Below, one piece after another: positions 8,133 to 16,860 of a DNA stretch of 64,000 nucleotides (position 1 is its first letter; the number at the start of each line of letters is the position of its first letter). The notes under the pieces were generated by a model that was given only the letters and a program-made list of their open reading frames with translations, was not told the origin of the DNA and ran no database searches. Source of the stretch: an uncultured Bacteriovorax sp. GTDB taxonomy: Bacteria; Bdellovibrionota; Bacteriovoracia; Bacteriovoracales; Bacteriovoracaceae. Made by a program: the position numbers and the translations under genes. The stretch is taken from the NCBI GenBank assembly GCA_946481315.1, contig CAMLMH010000005.1, forward strand, positions 152,944-216,943. The letters are read 5' to 3'.

Positions 8133-9163
8133 AGCCAGAACAATCAGAACGTATTCTAGTTGAAGAATTATTTAAAAAAACAATTCACAAAGAACTACTA
8201 AAAAATGAAGACATTGAAAATGTTGAAAAACTGACCGGAGATGCTTCGACCCGTAAGTATTATCGAATCTGGACAAATAAAAAATCTTACGTAGTCTGTC
8301 TGGATAATCCTATCGAAGAAGGCGGAGAAGAACCGAATTTCCTAAGACTTCAAAGAGTGCTCAATCAGGAAAAAGTACGAGTTCCTCAAATTTATGATCG
8401 CGAACTTTCGACGGGGTACATTCTGGAAGAAGATCTGGGGGACGTCACATTTTTAAAGGATATTGCACGGATTTCCGGCCCGGCAGAGGAATACAAGTAC
8501 TACAAAGATGCTATTGACCTTATGGCCTCTATCCACGCGATACCTGTACAGAAATATCAAGGTGAAAACTTTACAAAACTGGCATTTGATACAGAAAAAT
8601 TATTTCAGGAAATGGAATTTACTAAAAAGTATTTTTTGAAATTGTATCTTGGTTTAGATGTTGACTCTGAAGAAGTTAAAAAGCTTTATTCCCGGCTGAA
8701 AACTATGTGCGAGTTTTTGTCCAATGAACCCCGCTCTTTGGTTCACCGGGATTATCACTCCCGCAATCTGATGATTATTAACGGAGAGCAAGTTGTAATT
8801 GATTTTCAGGACGCCAGGATGGGAACTCCATTATATGACCTCGTTTCGCTTCTGGAAGATTGCTATTATCAACTCGAACCATCTAATAAGGAAAAATTGA
8901 TTAAATATTATTTTGAAACTTATTTTCGTAAGTTTGACAGTAAAAAAAGTTTTGAAGATTTCAAAAAGATTTACGATTTGATGGCCATCCAACGTGTATT
9001 TAAAGCCATTGGTAGTTTCGCTTATATTTATGCTGATCGAAAAGATTTACGGTATATCAAATATATTGGTTATGCGTTTGAAAAAGTCAGAAGTTTCATG
9101 TTTGCCCATGATGATTTTAAAGAAGCACGACAGATATTAGCGAGTCTGTATTATGCAAATTGA
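8129..9163 (+). CDS. amgK: Aminoglycoside phosphotransferase-family sugar kinase, AmgK-like
   Basis: 344-residue APH-fold kinase. The catalytic loop reads HRDYHSRN (His206, Asp208, Asn213), and the Mg-binding Asp225 lies in IDFQDARMGTPLYDL, the variant typical of AmgK. AmgK phosphorylates the anomeric OH of N-acetylmuramate and N-acetylglucosamine, feeding recovered wall sugars back to UDP-MurNAc. The downstream gene encodes a MurU-like nucleotidyltransferase with an 11-base overlap, reproducing the known amgK-murU pair. The upstream pseudoprotease lipoprotein also overlaps it. Other APH-family roles (for example choline or homoserine kinase) are less likely in this context. Confidence 0.85.
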   Translation: MKPEQSERILVEELFKKTIHKELLKNEDIENVEKLTGDASTRKYYRIWTNKKSYVVCLDNPIEEGGEEPNFLRLQRVLNQEKVRVPQIYDRELSTGYILEEDLGDVTFLKDIARISGPAEEYKYYKDAIDLMASIHAIPVQKYQGENFTKLAFDTEKLFQEMEFTKKYFLKLYLGLDVDSEEVKKLYSRLKTMCEFLSNEPRSLVHRDYHSRNLMIINGEQVVIDFQDARMGTPLYDLVSLLEDCYYQLEPSNKEKLIKYYFETYFRKFDSKKSFEDFKKIYDLMAIQRVFKAIGSFAYIYADRKDLRYIKYIGYAFEKVRSFMFAHDDFKEARQILASLYYAN

Positions 9164-10034
9164 TCACGCACTAATACTCTGTGCCGGTATGGGTACCAGA
9201 ATGGGTGAAATTGGAAAGAAGCTCCCGAAGGCTTTATGGCCGGTCTATTATAAAAGTCTGCTGGAGTTGCAGGTTGATTACTGCCGCGACCTGGGAATTG
9301 ATCGCATATTTATTAACACTCATTTTCTTGGTGAAGAAATTGAAAAAATTATTGTCTCTAATGAGAAATTTAAGAATATAACCTTGTTGCCAGAGGATCC
9401 CTTATTGGATTCGGGAGGAGCCATTCATAACATGGCTTCGCGCGGAGACGTCAACTACAGCGGCAATTTGCTAATTGTTAATGCCGACCAGTTCTTATTG
9501 TTTGAACGATCCTATTTTGAACAAGCCTTAAAAAAACTAGAGAACTGTCGGGCGGTTCTGTATGGAATTCGGGTTGATCATGACTCTCATTATAATGAAA
9601 CTGTTTTAGAAAACGGCCAGCTAAAGGAAATTCGAAAACCGAGTGGGGAAAAAGATTTTATTACCTATTCAGGCTTAGGAATACTCAAACTGGATAATTT
9701 GGAACCTGTTCCGGGAGCAACGAAGTTTTTTCAGACCGTCGCAAACTACAAAAAAGAAAATATTCAGTTTCTGACTCCGGCAGAATACGAATACTGGGAT
9801 TTTGGAACGGCAGACATATATTTCAAAAACATTGAAAAAATCCATGCTCTCAAAAATGATAAATATGCACAACATTGCTTTATTTTAAAGTTTCTGTCTG
9901 AGCATAAGGCTTTTGCCGGTGATATAAAATTGTTTTTTAATCCGGATCTAAAGGCAATAGATCTGGACGGCAAGGGACATTTTCATCGGGGTTGCATCAG
10001 CTGTCAGGGACTTGTCCAAAAGATAGAGCCTTAG
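9153..10034 (+). CDS. murU: Nucleotidyltransferase, MurU-like (MurNAc-1-phosphate uridylyltransferase)
   Basis: 293-residue sugar-1-phosphate nucleotidyltransferase. The N-terminal GT-A fold carries the signature LCAGMGTRMG (residues 9-18) and KLPKALWPV (23-31). Metal- and substrate-binding segments include NADQFL around residue 110. In the AmgK/MurU pathway this enzyme makes UDP-MurNAc from MurNAc-1-phosphate, by-passing de novo synthesis. It is longer than the usual 220-240 residues. The extra C-terminal part, about 60 residues, contains an unassigned segment. It overlaps the kinase gene, and its stop codon overlaps the convergent ferredoxin gene. Confidence 0.8.
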   Translation: MQIDHALILCAGMGTRMGEIGKKLPKALWPVYYKSLLELQVDYCRDLGIDRIFINTHFLGEEIEKIIVSNEKFKNITLLPEDPLLDSGGAIHNMASRGDVNYSGNLLIVNADQFLLFERSYFEQALKKLENCRAVLYGIRVDHDSHYNETVLENGQLKEIRKPSGEKDFITYSGLGILKLDNLEPVPGATKFFQTVANYKKENIQFLTPAEYEYWDFGTADIYFKNIEKIHALKNDKYAQHCFILKFLSEHKAFAGDIKLFFNPDLKAIDLDGKGHFHRGCISCQGLVQKIEP

Positions 10035-10234
10035 AAGATTTTTTTGCGATTGTCTTCTGTAATCATTTTAATACAGTCTACCGGGCAAACTTCAATACAG
10101 GCGCTGCAAAGAGTACAAGACCAGGTCTCGATAATATACTGGCTGCCATTTTTTAATACTGCATTTTCCGGACAAATCAGGTTGCAATTATCGCAAGAAA
10201 TACACAGTGAAGTAATTTCGAGATGTGGTATCAT
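10031..10234 (-). CDS. Small ferredoxin with two [4Fe-4S] clusters
   Basis: 67-residue bacterial-type ferredoxin. Two CxxCxxCxxxCP motifs are complete (Cys11/14/17/21 and Cys40/43/46/50), enough to hold two [4Fe-4S] clusters. It is a soluble one-electron carrier whose partner is not evident from context, because it faces the murU gene and is transcribed alone. The two stop codons overlap (10031-10034), so the transcripts would be antisense at their 3' ends unless terminated inside the genes. Confidence 0.88.
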   Translation of the reverse strand: MIPHLEITSLCISCDNCNLICPENAVLKNGSQYIIETWSCTLCSACIEVCPVDCIKMITEDNRKKIF

Positions 10235-10297
10235 GGTTTAGAGTTTAGCAATCATTTCCCGCGTTTGCATGCTGGATAGTTTTTTCCCTCGGTGAAC

Positions 10298-11017
10298 ATG
10301 AGAATTTTAAAACGTAATTTTGAACAACGTAACGTCGTCATCTTTATGCTGTTTTCATTGGTCTATTTGCATGCCATTTACTCCCTGGCTAAAGGACTGA
10401 GCTTCTATGGCCCGGAAGCCCTAAAGTCGATAGTTTTTGAGCACGGCTTAATTGTCCTGGTAGTCGCCGTTTGTCTCTACCTCATCGTAAAAATAAAAAA
10501 ACATTCAGATAAGGTATTACTTTTTGCATTGATTTTGATCATCGGCAAAAATTTTATATTATTATCCGGAAATTTTAATAAGCTTGTGCTTGCACTCAAT
10601 TTTATCTATCTCATTTTTGCATTTTATTTTTTCATCACTTGGGAATTACAGATTAATAAAGCATCTTTTAATCCCAACTTTTCCCGCTATGATCTGGAAA
10701 AAATCCGTCGTTTTCAAATTAGTGGCACTTTAATCGATGCTCAGCAATCAACATATCCGGTACTAATTACTAATATTGATGATTACAGCTGCTTTATTTA
10801 TTTACCAGAAAAGCTGGATTTTAATCCCCGCTCATTAGGTGAAGTTAAATTGCAGACAACTTATGAAGGGGTGCAATTTCAGCAAAAGGCGAGGGTGATA
10901 AGTGCTTATGATCAGGGCCTTGGCCTGGAATTTACTCCGCAGGGAGATCAAGACCTTAACCAACCAGGATGGTCAGATTTATATAAAATCTGCCTAGAAA
11001 GGGGACTATTCGTTTAG
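10298..11017 (+). CDS. Four-helix membrane protein with a C-terminal PilZ-like domain
   Basis: About 239 residues; an in-frame GTG two codons upstream (10292) is an alternative start. Four hydrophobic helices occupy roughly residues 15-125. The C-terminal part (about 130-239) has the outline of a PilZ domain: basic IRRFQISGTLID, then ITNIDDYSCFIYLP, where family members carry D/NxSxxG, then an LxVxLxxxxxGxxFQxKARVI pattern. PilZ domains bind cyclic di-GMP, but the canonical RxxxR is not clearly present, so ligand binding is uncertain. The unknown gene at 11036 follows after 18 bases and may be co-transcribed. Confidence 0.55.
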   Translation: MRILKRNFEQRNVVIFMLFSLVYLHAIYSLAKGLSFYGPEALKSIVFEHGLIVLVVAVCLYLIVKIKKHSDKVLLFALILIIGKNFILLSGNFNKLVLALNFIYLIFAFYFFITWELQINKASFNPNFSRYDLEKIRRFQISGTLIDAQQSTYPVLITNIDDYSCFIYLPEKLDFNPRSLGEVKLQTTYEGVQFQQKARVISAYDQGLGLEFTPQGDQDLNQPGWSDLYKICLERGLFV

Positions 11018-11035
11018 GTTATAAATTTTTTCCCA

Positions 11036-11548
11036 ATGCTGACCGATAAGCTCAGCATGAATGACGATACATTAATTTCCAAGCTTATTTCTGAAACCTA
11101 CACTGAATCACAAGATAAGGATCAGCCGAATAACTTTGTCGATTTACGTAATTATTTTGAGAAACGCTTAAATGAGGTTGATTTTATTTCTTTGTCTGAT
11201 TATCTCGGACAAAATGAAATTCACTCGGTCTTGCTGGAATACCGCAAGGACAGTCAGTGTTACCGAATGATTATCAAAAATTCAGTTTTAGATTTTCCCT
11301 CTAACTGGTCAGTGTTCAAAGAGCTTAAGAGTCAGGACATCATCTATATTGATCAATCACTGGATCAGGATTTTCTGCTGGATATTTTTGCCGAATTAAA
11401 TGGAAGTCAGGAAAATCTGGCCCTGTTAAATGACGAAGGCTCTGCCCGTATAGTTTTTTTGTCGCTGGAAAGTTCGAAAGAGCATATTCAGTGGATGAGA
11501 GGCTATTTTGAAAAGAGAAATCAGGATCAAGAAAAAGCAGCGGCCTAG
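11036..11548 (+). CDS. Hypothetical soluble protein
   Basis: 170-residue protein that I do not recognise. No signal peptide, membrane helix or Cys cluster is visible. It is acidic, with a mixed alpha/beta pattern and a charged C terminus rich in Glu, Lys and Gln. The ATG at 11057 is an alternative start; neither has a convincing ribosome site. It follows the PilZ-like membrane protein gene at 18 bases and is probably in the same transcript. It converges on an endonuclease IV-like gene, with a terminator hairpin overlapping its stop codon. Confidence 0.55.
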   Translation: MLTDKLSMNDDTLISKLISETYTESQDKDQPNNFVDLRNYFEKRLNEVDFISLSDYLGQNEIHSVLLEYRKDSQCYRMIIKNSVLDFPSNWSVFKELKSQDIIYIDQSLDQDFLLDIFAELNGSQENLALLNDEGSARIVFLSLESSKEHIQWMRGYFEKRNQDQEKAAA

Positions 11549-11563
11549 TTTTCACTAAGCCGC
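11532..11563 (-). terminator. Terminator of the endonuclease IV-like gene
   Basis: A 9-bp stem with one C-A mismatch (11540-11548 with 11555-11563) and a 6-base loop is followed on the minus strand by a T-rich run (GCTTTTTC). It begins 10 bases past the minus-strand stop and overlaps the 3' end of the forward gene. Confidence 0.6.
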
Positions 11564-11573
11564 CAGCCTGCTA

Positions 11574-12410
11574 TTAAAGTGCCATATAGAAATCTTTCAT
11601 CATCTTCGCGTCTTTTTCCAGGTTCGGACTGTTACAAATGACATATCCGCGACAATCAAAAGTTTTTAATGCTCGCAGAAGATCACGCCAGTTGAAATCA
11701 GATTCTTCGAGGTTTAAGTGTTTTAAATCACCTTTAGAGTTCGAGCTGATTCCGGAAAGATGAATGTGCATATTTTGAAGAGCACCAACATCCAGTTCTT
11801 CTTTTAGTTTATTCAGAACATTACAGAATTCTTCATATGTATTGTACTCGTTAGTACGTGCGTACAGGTGAGAGAAGTCCATACATGGTGAACAGGACGA
11901 AACAGATTTTGTTAGGTCGATCAATTCTTCAAGAGAGCCGAACTGTGAAGTTTTGCCTGTAAGTTCCGGACGAAGCTCAATCTGGATATCGAGACGATTT
12001 AATCTTTCTTCGATTACGTTCAATGATTTTTGAACCAGATCAAATACATCATATGGAGAATCTTTCATATAGAAAGCAGCGTGAAACGTCATTGACTCAG
12101 CTCCGCATAGATCAGAAATCTTTGCTGTCTGGATAATACGTTCCACAGACGAGTCAATTTTATCTTGTTCACGTGCGTTTAAGTTAATGTAGTAAGGACC
12201 GTGAGAAGTAAGAGGAATTCCCAGCTCGTAAGAAACTTTGCGAAGTCCGGAAGATACTTCTTCTTTCATGCGCACGCCATGAGCGAACTCTAGTTGCATA
12301 CAATCAAGGCCTAGAGCATGGACTTGTTTTACCCCATCGATAGGGTTATTTTTTTTAGGCGTTGAATTAGGCACCCCTGCGGTACCAAAAAGAAGACGGT
12401 CGAATTTCAT
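11574..12410 (-). CDS. TIM-barrel protein of the AP endonuclease 2 / endonuclease IV family
   Basis: 278-residue protein with the xylose isomerase-like TIM barrel of endonuclease IV. It begins LLFGTAGVPNST, and has metal-ligand-like segments LTSHGPYYINLN (about residue 70), TFHAAFY (about 107), IELRPELTGKTSQFGS (about 140), MDFSHLY (about 175) and MHIHLSG (about 215), in the order expected for the His/Glu/Asp ligands. Active Nfo removes abasic sites in DNA; archaeal-type relatives of this length exist. Some family members are sugar isomerases, so the DNA-repair role is likely but not proven. It is monocistronic with its own terminator. Confidence 0.75.
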   Translation of the reverse strand: MKFDRLLFGTAGVPNSTPKKNNPIDGVKQVHALGLDCMQLEFAHGVRMKEEVSSGLRKVSYELGIPLTSHGPYYINLNAREQDKIDSSVERIIQTAKISDLCGAESMTFHAAFYMKDSPYDVFDLVQKSLNVIEERLNRLDIQIELRPELTGKTSQFGSLEELIDLTKSVSSCSPCMDFSHLYARTNEYNTYEEFCNVLNKLKEELDVGALQNMHIHLSGISSNSKGDLKHLNLEESDFNWRDLLRALKTFDCRGYVICNSPNLEKDAKMMKDFYMAL

Positions 12411-12584
12411 ATTGCGCTCCCCAAATTTATCTCAAAACCACACATTGTTATCACAAATCCGGATACATTGATAGCTGCGTCGTGAAAACCCCAATAATAT
12501 CCTGCACTTGGATGGTGGTTCCCGACTTTCAAAAGCAACTATTTCAAAGGCTAAGGACTTATAGCTCTCGACCGGATTTTTGTC

Positions 12585-12590
12585 TATAAT
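12585..12590 (+). promoter_or_regulatory. Candidate -10 box for the pseudoprotease-CHASE2-sigma54 activator operon
   Basis: A perfect TATAAT lies 42 bases before the first start codon of the operon. The -35 position (about 12562-12567) is weak, so an activator may be needed. The rest of the 222-base intergenic region (12411-12632) shows no gene or recognisable riboswitch. Confidence 0.35.
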
Positions 12591-12632
12591 TTATGAATGC
12601 CATTGTAATAATGACAGCAGTGACCAGGATTC

Positions 12633-13445
12633 ATGGAGGATTCTATCGGCCGTTTTAAGTATCTTTTATTTATCATTACCGCTTTTCTTTTCACTTTCAG
12701 TTTGATTGGACTGCTGTTTGATCTGGTGAATGGGTTTTGGGCAGGTCTCATCATTGCTCTGCTAACATTAGCTTTTTTTGCTCGCTGGGGCGAAAAACTT
12801 GTATTGATTTTTGCAAAGGCCCGTTATGTAACTGATGATGAAGCTCTCATAAATCAGGTGAAAAACTTCAGCGCACACCTGGGTATGCCGGACCTGAAAG
12901 TTTACTGGTCAAATGTTTTTGTGAACAATCTTTACTTCACAGACGCATATTGGGGTGAGCCAGCTCTGATTATCGGAAAAAATGTTTATCAGACTTTATC
13001 TCGTAATGAACTCAATAGTCTTATTCATGCTGCACTTTTACGTGTACGATCAGGTGAAGCCAGAAACCGAACATTTACCACTCTGATTTTTTTCACCCTA
13101 TATTCACCTGTCTACTTGATTAGGGCATTGCTGCCGGATAAATGGAAAAATGGGATACGATTTTTTCTCTATCCCGCCTTTGTATTAAAATCTAAGTTAT
13201 ATGAAAAAGACAGTGAGCTATTTAAGTTTGATTATGAAGTTGGAAAGATGTCCGGATTGAAAAAAGAATACATCTCAGCCTTGTTTAAAATAGCGCATCT
13301 GGATTCTGTCAATGAACTGAGCACTGGAGCGATGATTTTAGCTGAGTTGGTTCATGTTAAAAATAAAAGTCAGGATCCGCTTTCGAATCTGATGGTTAAT
13401 AGTGTCGATGTGAAAATGCGAATTAAAAATCTCAATACTCACTAG
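12633..13445 (+). CDS. HtpX-like (M48) membrane protein lacking the zinc motif (pseudoprotease)
   Basis: 270-residue membrane protein with two N-terminal helices (about 9-30 and 34-52). It then aligns by eye with HtpX: a linker, LPDLKVY-like strand (GMPDLKVYWS), and a 'start-helix' ending LSRNELNSLIHAALLRVRSGE (about 122-142), where HtpX has the zinc helix AVIAHEISHIANGD. The HExxH positions (133-137) read AALLR, so catalysis should be lost. A region after about residue 190 (SELFKFDYEVGKMSGLK) matches the third-ligand helix. AGGA five bases before the ATG supports the start. It heads an operon with a CHASE2 kinase and a sigma-54 activator and may be the sensor's partner. Confidence 0.65.
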   Translation: MEDSIGRFKYLLFIITAFLFTFSLIGLLFDLVNGFWAGLIIALLTLAFFARWGEKLVLIFAKARYVTDDEALINQVKNFSAHLGMPDLKVYWSNVFVNNLYFTDAYWGEPALIIGKNVYQTLSRNELNSLIHAALLRVRSGEARNRTFTTLIFFTLYSPVYLIRALLPDKWKNGIRFFLYPAFVLKSKLYEKDSELFKFDYEVGKMSGLKKEYISALFKIAHLDSVNELSTGAMILAELVHVKNKSQDPLSNLMVNSVDVKMRIKNLNTH

Positions 13446-13453
13446 GAAGATTA

Positions 13454-15322
13454 ATGTTCAAAAACTTTAAAATTGATCTTTCAGAATATTATCCATTGTT
13501 GTTTACGCTCATCTTTGTTGGGATTTTGTTCCAATATCCTCTGGCTTCTTTTGAAGCTATTTTTTACGATGCCAAGGTTAAATGGGATTTTGGTGTTAAG
13601 CCCAGTAAGGAAATTGTTATTGTCACACTCGACGAAGAAAGTGATGACTATTTAGGAGACTCTTATCCTTACACTTATGCCACTCATTCACGCTTTCTGG
13701 ATAAACTTCTGGCTTCCAAGCCAAAAATCATCAATTACTTTATTCGTATGCCAGACGTTACTGAAGAAGATGCCTATTTTAAAGAATACAAAAGAAAACT
13801 TAACGGTTTTATTGAAAAGGAAGGCAAGGTTAGTTTTGGTACAGAAATAGATGAAGTAAAAGGTGAAGAACTGCCGCCAGTGCCATTGCAGGATTTTGAC
13901 TATGCTCTGGCCCAGCTTAATATAGACAATAACGTTTTTGCCAGAGACGATGTCATCCGCAGGGCAATTTTTAATGTATCAGGTGAAGAGAGCCTGCACT
14001 TGCTGACGGCTAATCAATTTCGCGGTAAAACCGGAAAGAGTGTTTTAAATGTACCGGATGTTATGGGGGCTTATTACAATGATGAAGCGGATGCAAACTT
14101 CGTCATGTTTCGTTACCCAGGCTCTCCGGTTTATAGCGAATTTAAATATAAGACGATTCCGTTTCATCGGGTATTGGTCGGTAATTATAATCCGGAAATT
14201 TTTAAAGACAAAATAGTTCTTATCGGGCCAAATTATATTTCTCAAAGCGATAATTTCTATCTCACCCCTTTTAATCAGGAAGAGTACAAAGCACCCAAAC
14301 TGATCATTCATGCAACGATCATTGATGCTTTTATACAAAATAAAACCATAAAAATGCTTCCTCGCATGGTCTCTAATGTACTCGCTTTTATTGTGGCAAT
14401 TTTGCTGTCGATAATTATTTCTAAACTTAAGCCCAAGGACGGCTTGATCATCACCTTATTGGTGCTGTTATCTATCCTGGTCATTTCGTATCTGCTCTTT
14501 GTTTTAATGGGGTTCTGGCTTTATACTGCCCACCTGGTAGTTACTGTATTTGTTGTTTATTACATCTGGATTCCTTTCCGTGCCATTGGTGAGTATCAAC
14601 GTCGTTTTGCCTTCCAGGAAGAGGCTAAATTGCTTAAGAAAGTAGAAAAACTAAAGCAAAACTTTCTTTCTTTAATGAGTCACGATTTAAAAACTCCGGT
14701 AGCCAAAATTGCAGGAGTGGCGGATAACCTTTATCACCAGAATCCGACCAATCCGGAAATCCGGGAAAAGTCACAACTGATAATAGATTCAACGAAAGAA
14801 CTAAATCGCTTTATTTCCAGTATTCTGGACATGACTAAAATAGAATCCAGTAACTTTGCAATAAACAAGATTTCCAAAGATATCAATGCACTGGTCGAAA
14901 GTGTTATAAAAGATCTGAGTTTCAGTGCAAGTCAGAAACAGGTCAAGGTAATTAAAGAGCTGGCTCCGCTTTATCCAATAGAGATTGATGTCACGCTGAT
15001 TACCCGGGTTATTTCCAACCTTGTAGAAAACGCCATCAAATATTCCGGTGAAGGATCAACAGTAGAAGTGCGTACCTGGGATGATGAAAAATGGGTTTAT
15101 GTTGAAATTAAGGACAACGGCATTGGTATCCCGCCGGAAGAGCTGCAGAATATCTTTGAGAAATTTTATCGGATAAAAAATGATGCTAATCACGCTATAA
15201 AGGGGACCGGTCTGGGCCTTTACCTGGTTAAATACTTCGTAGAACTGCATGGCGGGACCATTCAAGTTGAATCCAGACAGGGAATCGAGACGAAATTTTT
15301 AGTTAAATTAGTCAATCAGTAG
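13454..15322 (+). CDS. CHASE2-domain sensor histidine kinase
   Basis: 622-residue membrane kinase. One N-terminal helix (about 15-33) is followed by an extracytoplasmic CHASE2 domain (about 35-290), three membrane helices (about 300-375) and a cytoplasmic kinase core. The phospho-acceptor is His410 in LMSHDLKTPVAKI. The ATP lid contains DNGIGIPPEELQNIFEKFYR and GTGLGLYLVKYF. CHASE2 domains sense unknown extracytoplasmic signals. It starts 8 bases after the pseudoprotease gene and is followed at 38 bases by a sigma-54-dependent response regulator, its likely phosphorylation partner. Confidence 0.93.
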   Translation: MFKNFKIDLSEYYPLLFTLIFVGILFQYPLASFEAIFYDAKVKWDFGVKPSKEIVIVTLDEESDDYLGDSYPYTYATHSRFLDKLLASKPKIINYFIRMPDVTEEDAYFKEYKRKLNGFIEKEGKVSFGTEIDEVKGEELPPVPLQDFDYALAQLNIDNNVFARDDVIRRAIFNVSGEESLHLLTANQFRGKTGKSVLNVPDVMGAYYNDEADANFVMFRYPGSPVYSEFKYKTIPFHRVLVGNYNPEIFKDKIVLIGPNYISQSDNFYLTPFNQEEYKAPKLIIHATIIDAFIQNKTIKMLPRMVSNVLAFIVAILLSIIISKLKPKDGLIITLLVLLSILVISYLLFVLMGFWLYTAHLVVTVFVVYYIWIPFRAIGEYQRRFAFQEEAKLLKKVEKLKQNFLSLMSHDLKTPVAKIAGVADNLYHQNPTNPEIREKSQLIIDSTKELNRFISSILDMTKIESSNFAINKISKDINALVESVIKDLSFSASQKQVKVIKELAPLYPIEIDVTLITRVISNLVENAIKYSGEGSTVEVRTWDDEKWVYVEIKDNGIGIPPEELQNIFEKFYRIKNDANHAIKGTGLGLYLVKYFVELHGGTIQVESRQGIETKFLVKLVNQ

Positions 15323-15360
15323 TAAAATAGACGACAGGAAGTAATTTCCAGGAGACAGAT

Positions 15361-16857
15361 ATGCATCGCGTGTTAGTTGTTGATGATGACAAAGTTCTAC
15401 AGGATTCAGTAAAAGAAGCCCTTCTTTATCACAGTTTTGCTGTCGATGTGGCCAATAATGGTAAAGAAGCACTTCATGCTGTTTACAAAGAAAAATATGA
15501 CCTGGTTGTTATGGATGTTAACATGCCGGAGATGGATGGTATTTCAGCACTGACTGAAATTAAAAAAGTCGATCCATCTGTCATCGTGATTATCCTCACG
15601 GCGTATTCAAACGTCAGCGATGCTGTCAAAGTCGTTAAAGAAGGCGCTTATAACTATCTTGAAAAGCCTATTTCTTCAGAGAACTTAGTTGCACTGATTA
15701 AGCGAGCTCTAAAAGCACGATCCCTGGTTGAAACTTCAGCTTTTTCTTCGCCACGTCTTTCATTAGGTGGCGATGATCAGTTCGTGGGTGAATCCCATGT
15801 TATGCAGAAAGTTTTTAACGTCATTGATAAACTGGCCAAAGTAAACACTCCGGTACTTATTCGCGGTGAATCTGGTACCGGTAAAGAACTCGTTGCCCGC
15901 GCCATTCACTTTAATGGTCCGAGAAAAGATGCTAAGTTCGTAACAATAAATTTAGCTGCTGTTCCTGAAAATCTCATTGAATCTGAATTATTCGGTCACG
16001 AAAAAGGTGCTTTTACAGGTGCAGCTGAGCGTAAGCTTGGTAAATTCCAATATGCTGATGGAGGTACACTCTTTCTGGACGAAATCGGAGATGTCAGTCC
16101 AACGATGCAGGTAAAGTTACTTCGTGTTCTACAGGAAAAAACATTTACACCAATCGGATCTAATCGCGATATCAAAGTTGATGTCCGCGTGATCGCAGCC
16201 TCGCATAAGCCTTTTGAGCAAATGATTAAAGATGGCACATTTCGCGAAGATTTGTTCTACCGTCTGAATGTACTTCCGGTTTATCTGCCTCCTTTAAGAG
16301 AACGAAAAAGTGATATTCCTTTTCTTGTGGATTACTACATAAAATATTTTAATAACGTTCACGGTCTGAATATTAAAGGTGTAAGTGAAGAAGCAAAAAA
16401 CCTGTTGGTAAATTTCTCCTGGCCGGGAAATATCCGGGAACTGCGAAATGTTATTGAGCACGCCTTTATTATTGAATCTTCTGACATGATTCAGGCACCA
16501 TCACTTCCATCTAGTCTGAAGATGACAAGCCCAACAAAAGTTCCGGAACCGGAAGAAAATTCTGAAATGATGATCGACGTAGATGGAATCCAGGATTCTA
16601 TCTTCGACATGAAGAGCGATGAAGACAAACGGGACATTGAAGGATTTTCTTTCAACAACGTTTTGAACTCAAAAGAAATGGTCATGGATTTTCAAATTGC
16701 TAAAGATCTTTTTGAGAAAGAGTTTATTGTATGGGCCCTAAAACAAAACCGCGGAAAAATTAACCAGACGGCATTGAAGGCCAATATTCCTAAAAAAACT
16801 TTGCTACGCAAAATAGAAAAATATGAAATTAATGCCAAGGATTATGTAAACGGTTAA
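15361..16857 (+). CDS. Sigma-54-dependent response regulator (NtrC/AtoC family)
   Basis: 498-residue enhancer-binding protein. The receiver domain (1-118) has phospho-acceptor Asp52 in VVMDVNMPEMDG. The AAA+ domain has Walker A GESGTGKE at 169-176, the sigma-54 contact loop GAFTGA at 216-221, and GGTLFLDEIGD as Walker B. The C-terminal Fis-type helix-turn-helix includes NQTALKANIPKKTLLRKI. A roughly 60-residue acidic insertion (about 390-450) between AAA+ and HTH is longer than usual. An AGGAG ribosome site precedes the ATG. It is probably phosphorylated by the CHASE2 kinase and activates sigma-54 promoters; targets are unknown. Confidence 0.95.
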   Translation: MHRVLVVDDDKVLQDSVKEALLYHSFAVDVANNGKEALHAVYKEKYDLVVMDVNMPEMDGISALTEIKKVDPSVIVIILTAYSNVSDAVKVVKEGAYNYLEKPISSENLVALIKRALKARSLVETSAFSSPRLSLGGDDQFVGESHVMQKVFNVIDKLAKVNTPVLIRGESGTGKELVARAIHFNGPRKDAKFVTINLAAVPENLIESELFGHEKGAFTGAAERKLGKFQYADGGTLFLDEIGDVSPTMQVKLLRVLQEKTFTPIGSNRDIKVDVRVIAASHKPFEQMIKDGTFREDLFYRLNVLPVYLPPLRERKSDIPFLVDYYIKYFNNVHGLNIKGVSEEAKNLLVNFSWPGNIRELRNVIEHAFIIESSDMIQAPSLPSSLKMTSPTKVPEPEENSEMMIDVDGIQDSIFDMKSDEDKRDIEGFSFNNVLNSKEMVMDFQIAKDLFEKEFIVWALKQNRGKINQTALKANIPKKTLLRKIEKYEINAKDYVNG

Positions 16858-16860
16858 CTT

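Noticed and set aside
12411..12632. Possible riboswitch in the 222-base leader of the pseudoprotease operon
   Set aside because: I compared it with remembered cyclic di-GMP and preQ1 patterns and found no convincing match; only a TATAAT box stands out.
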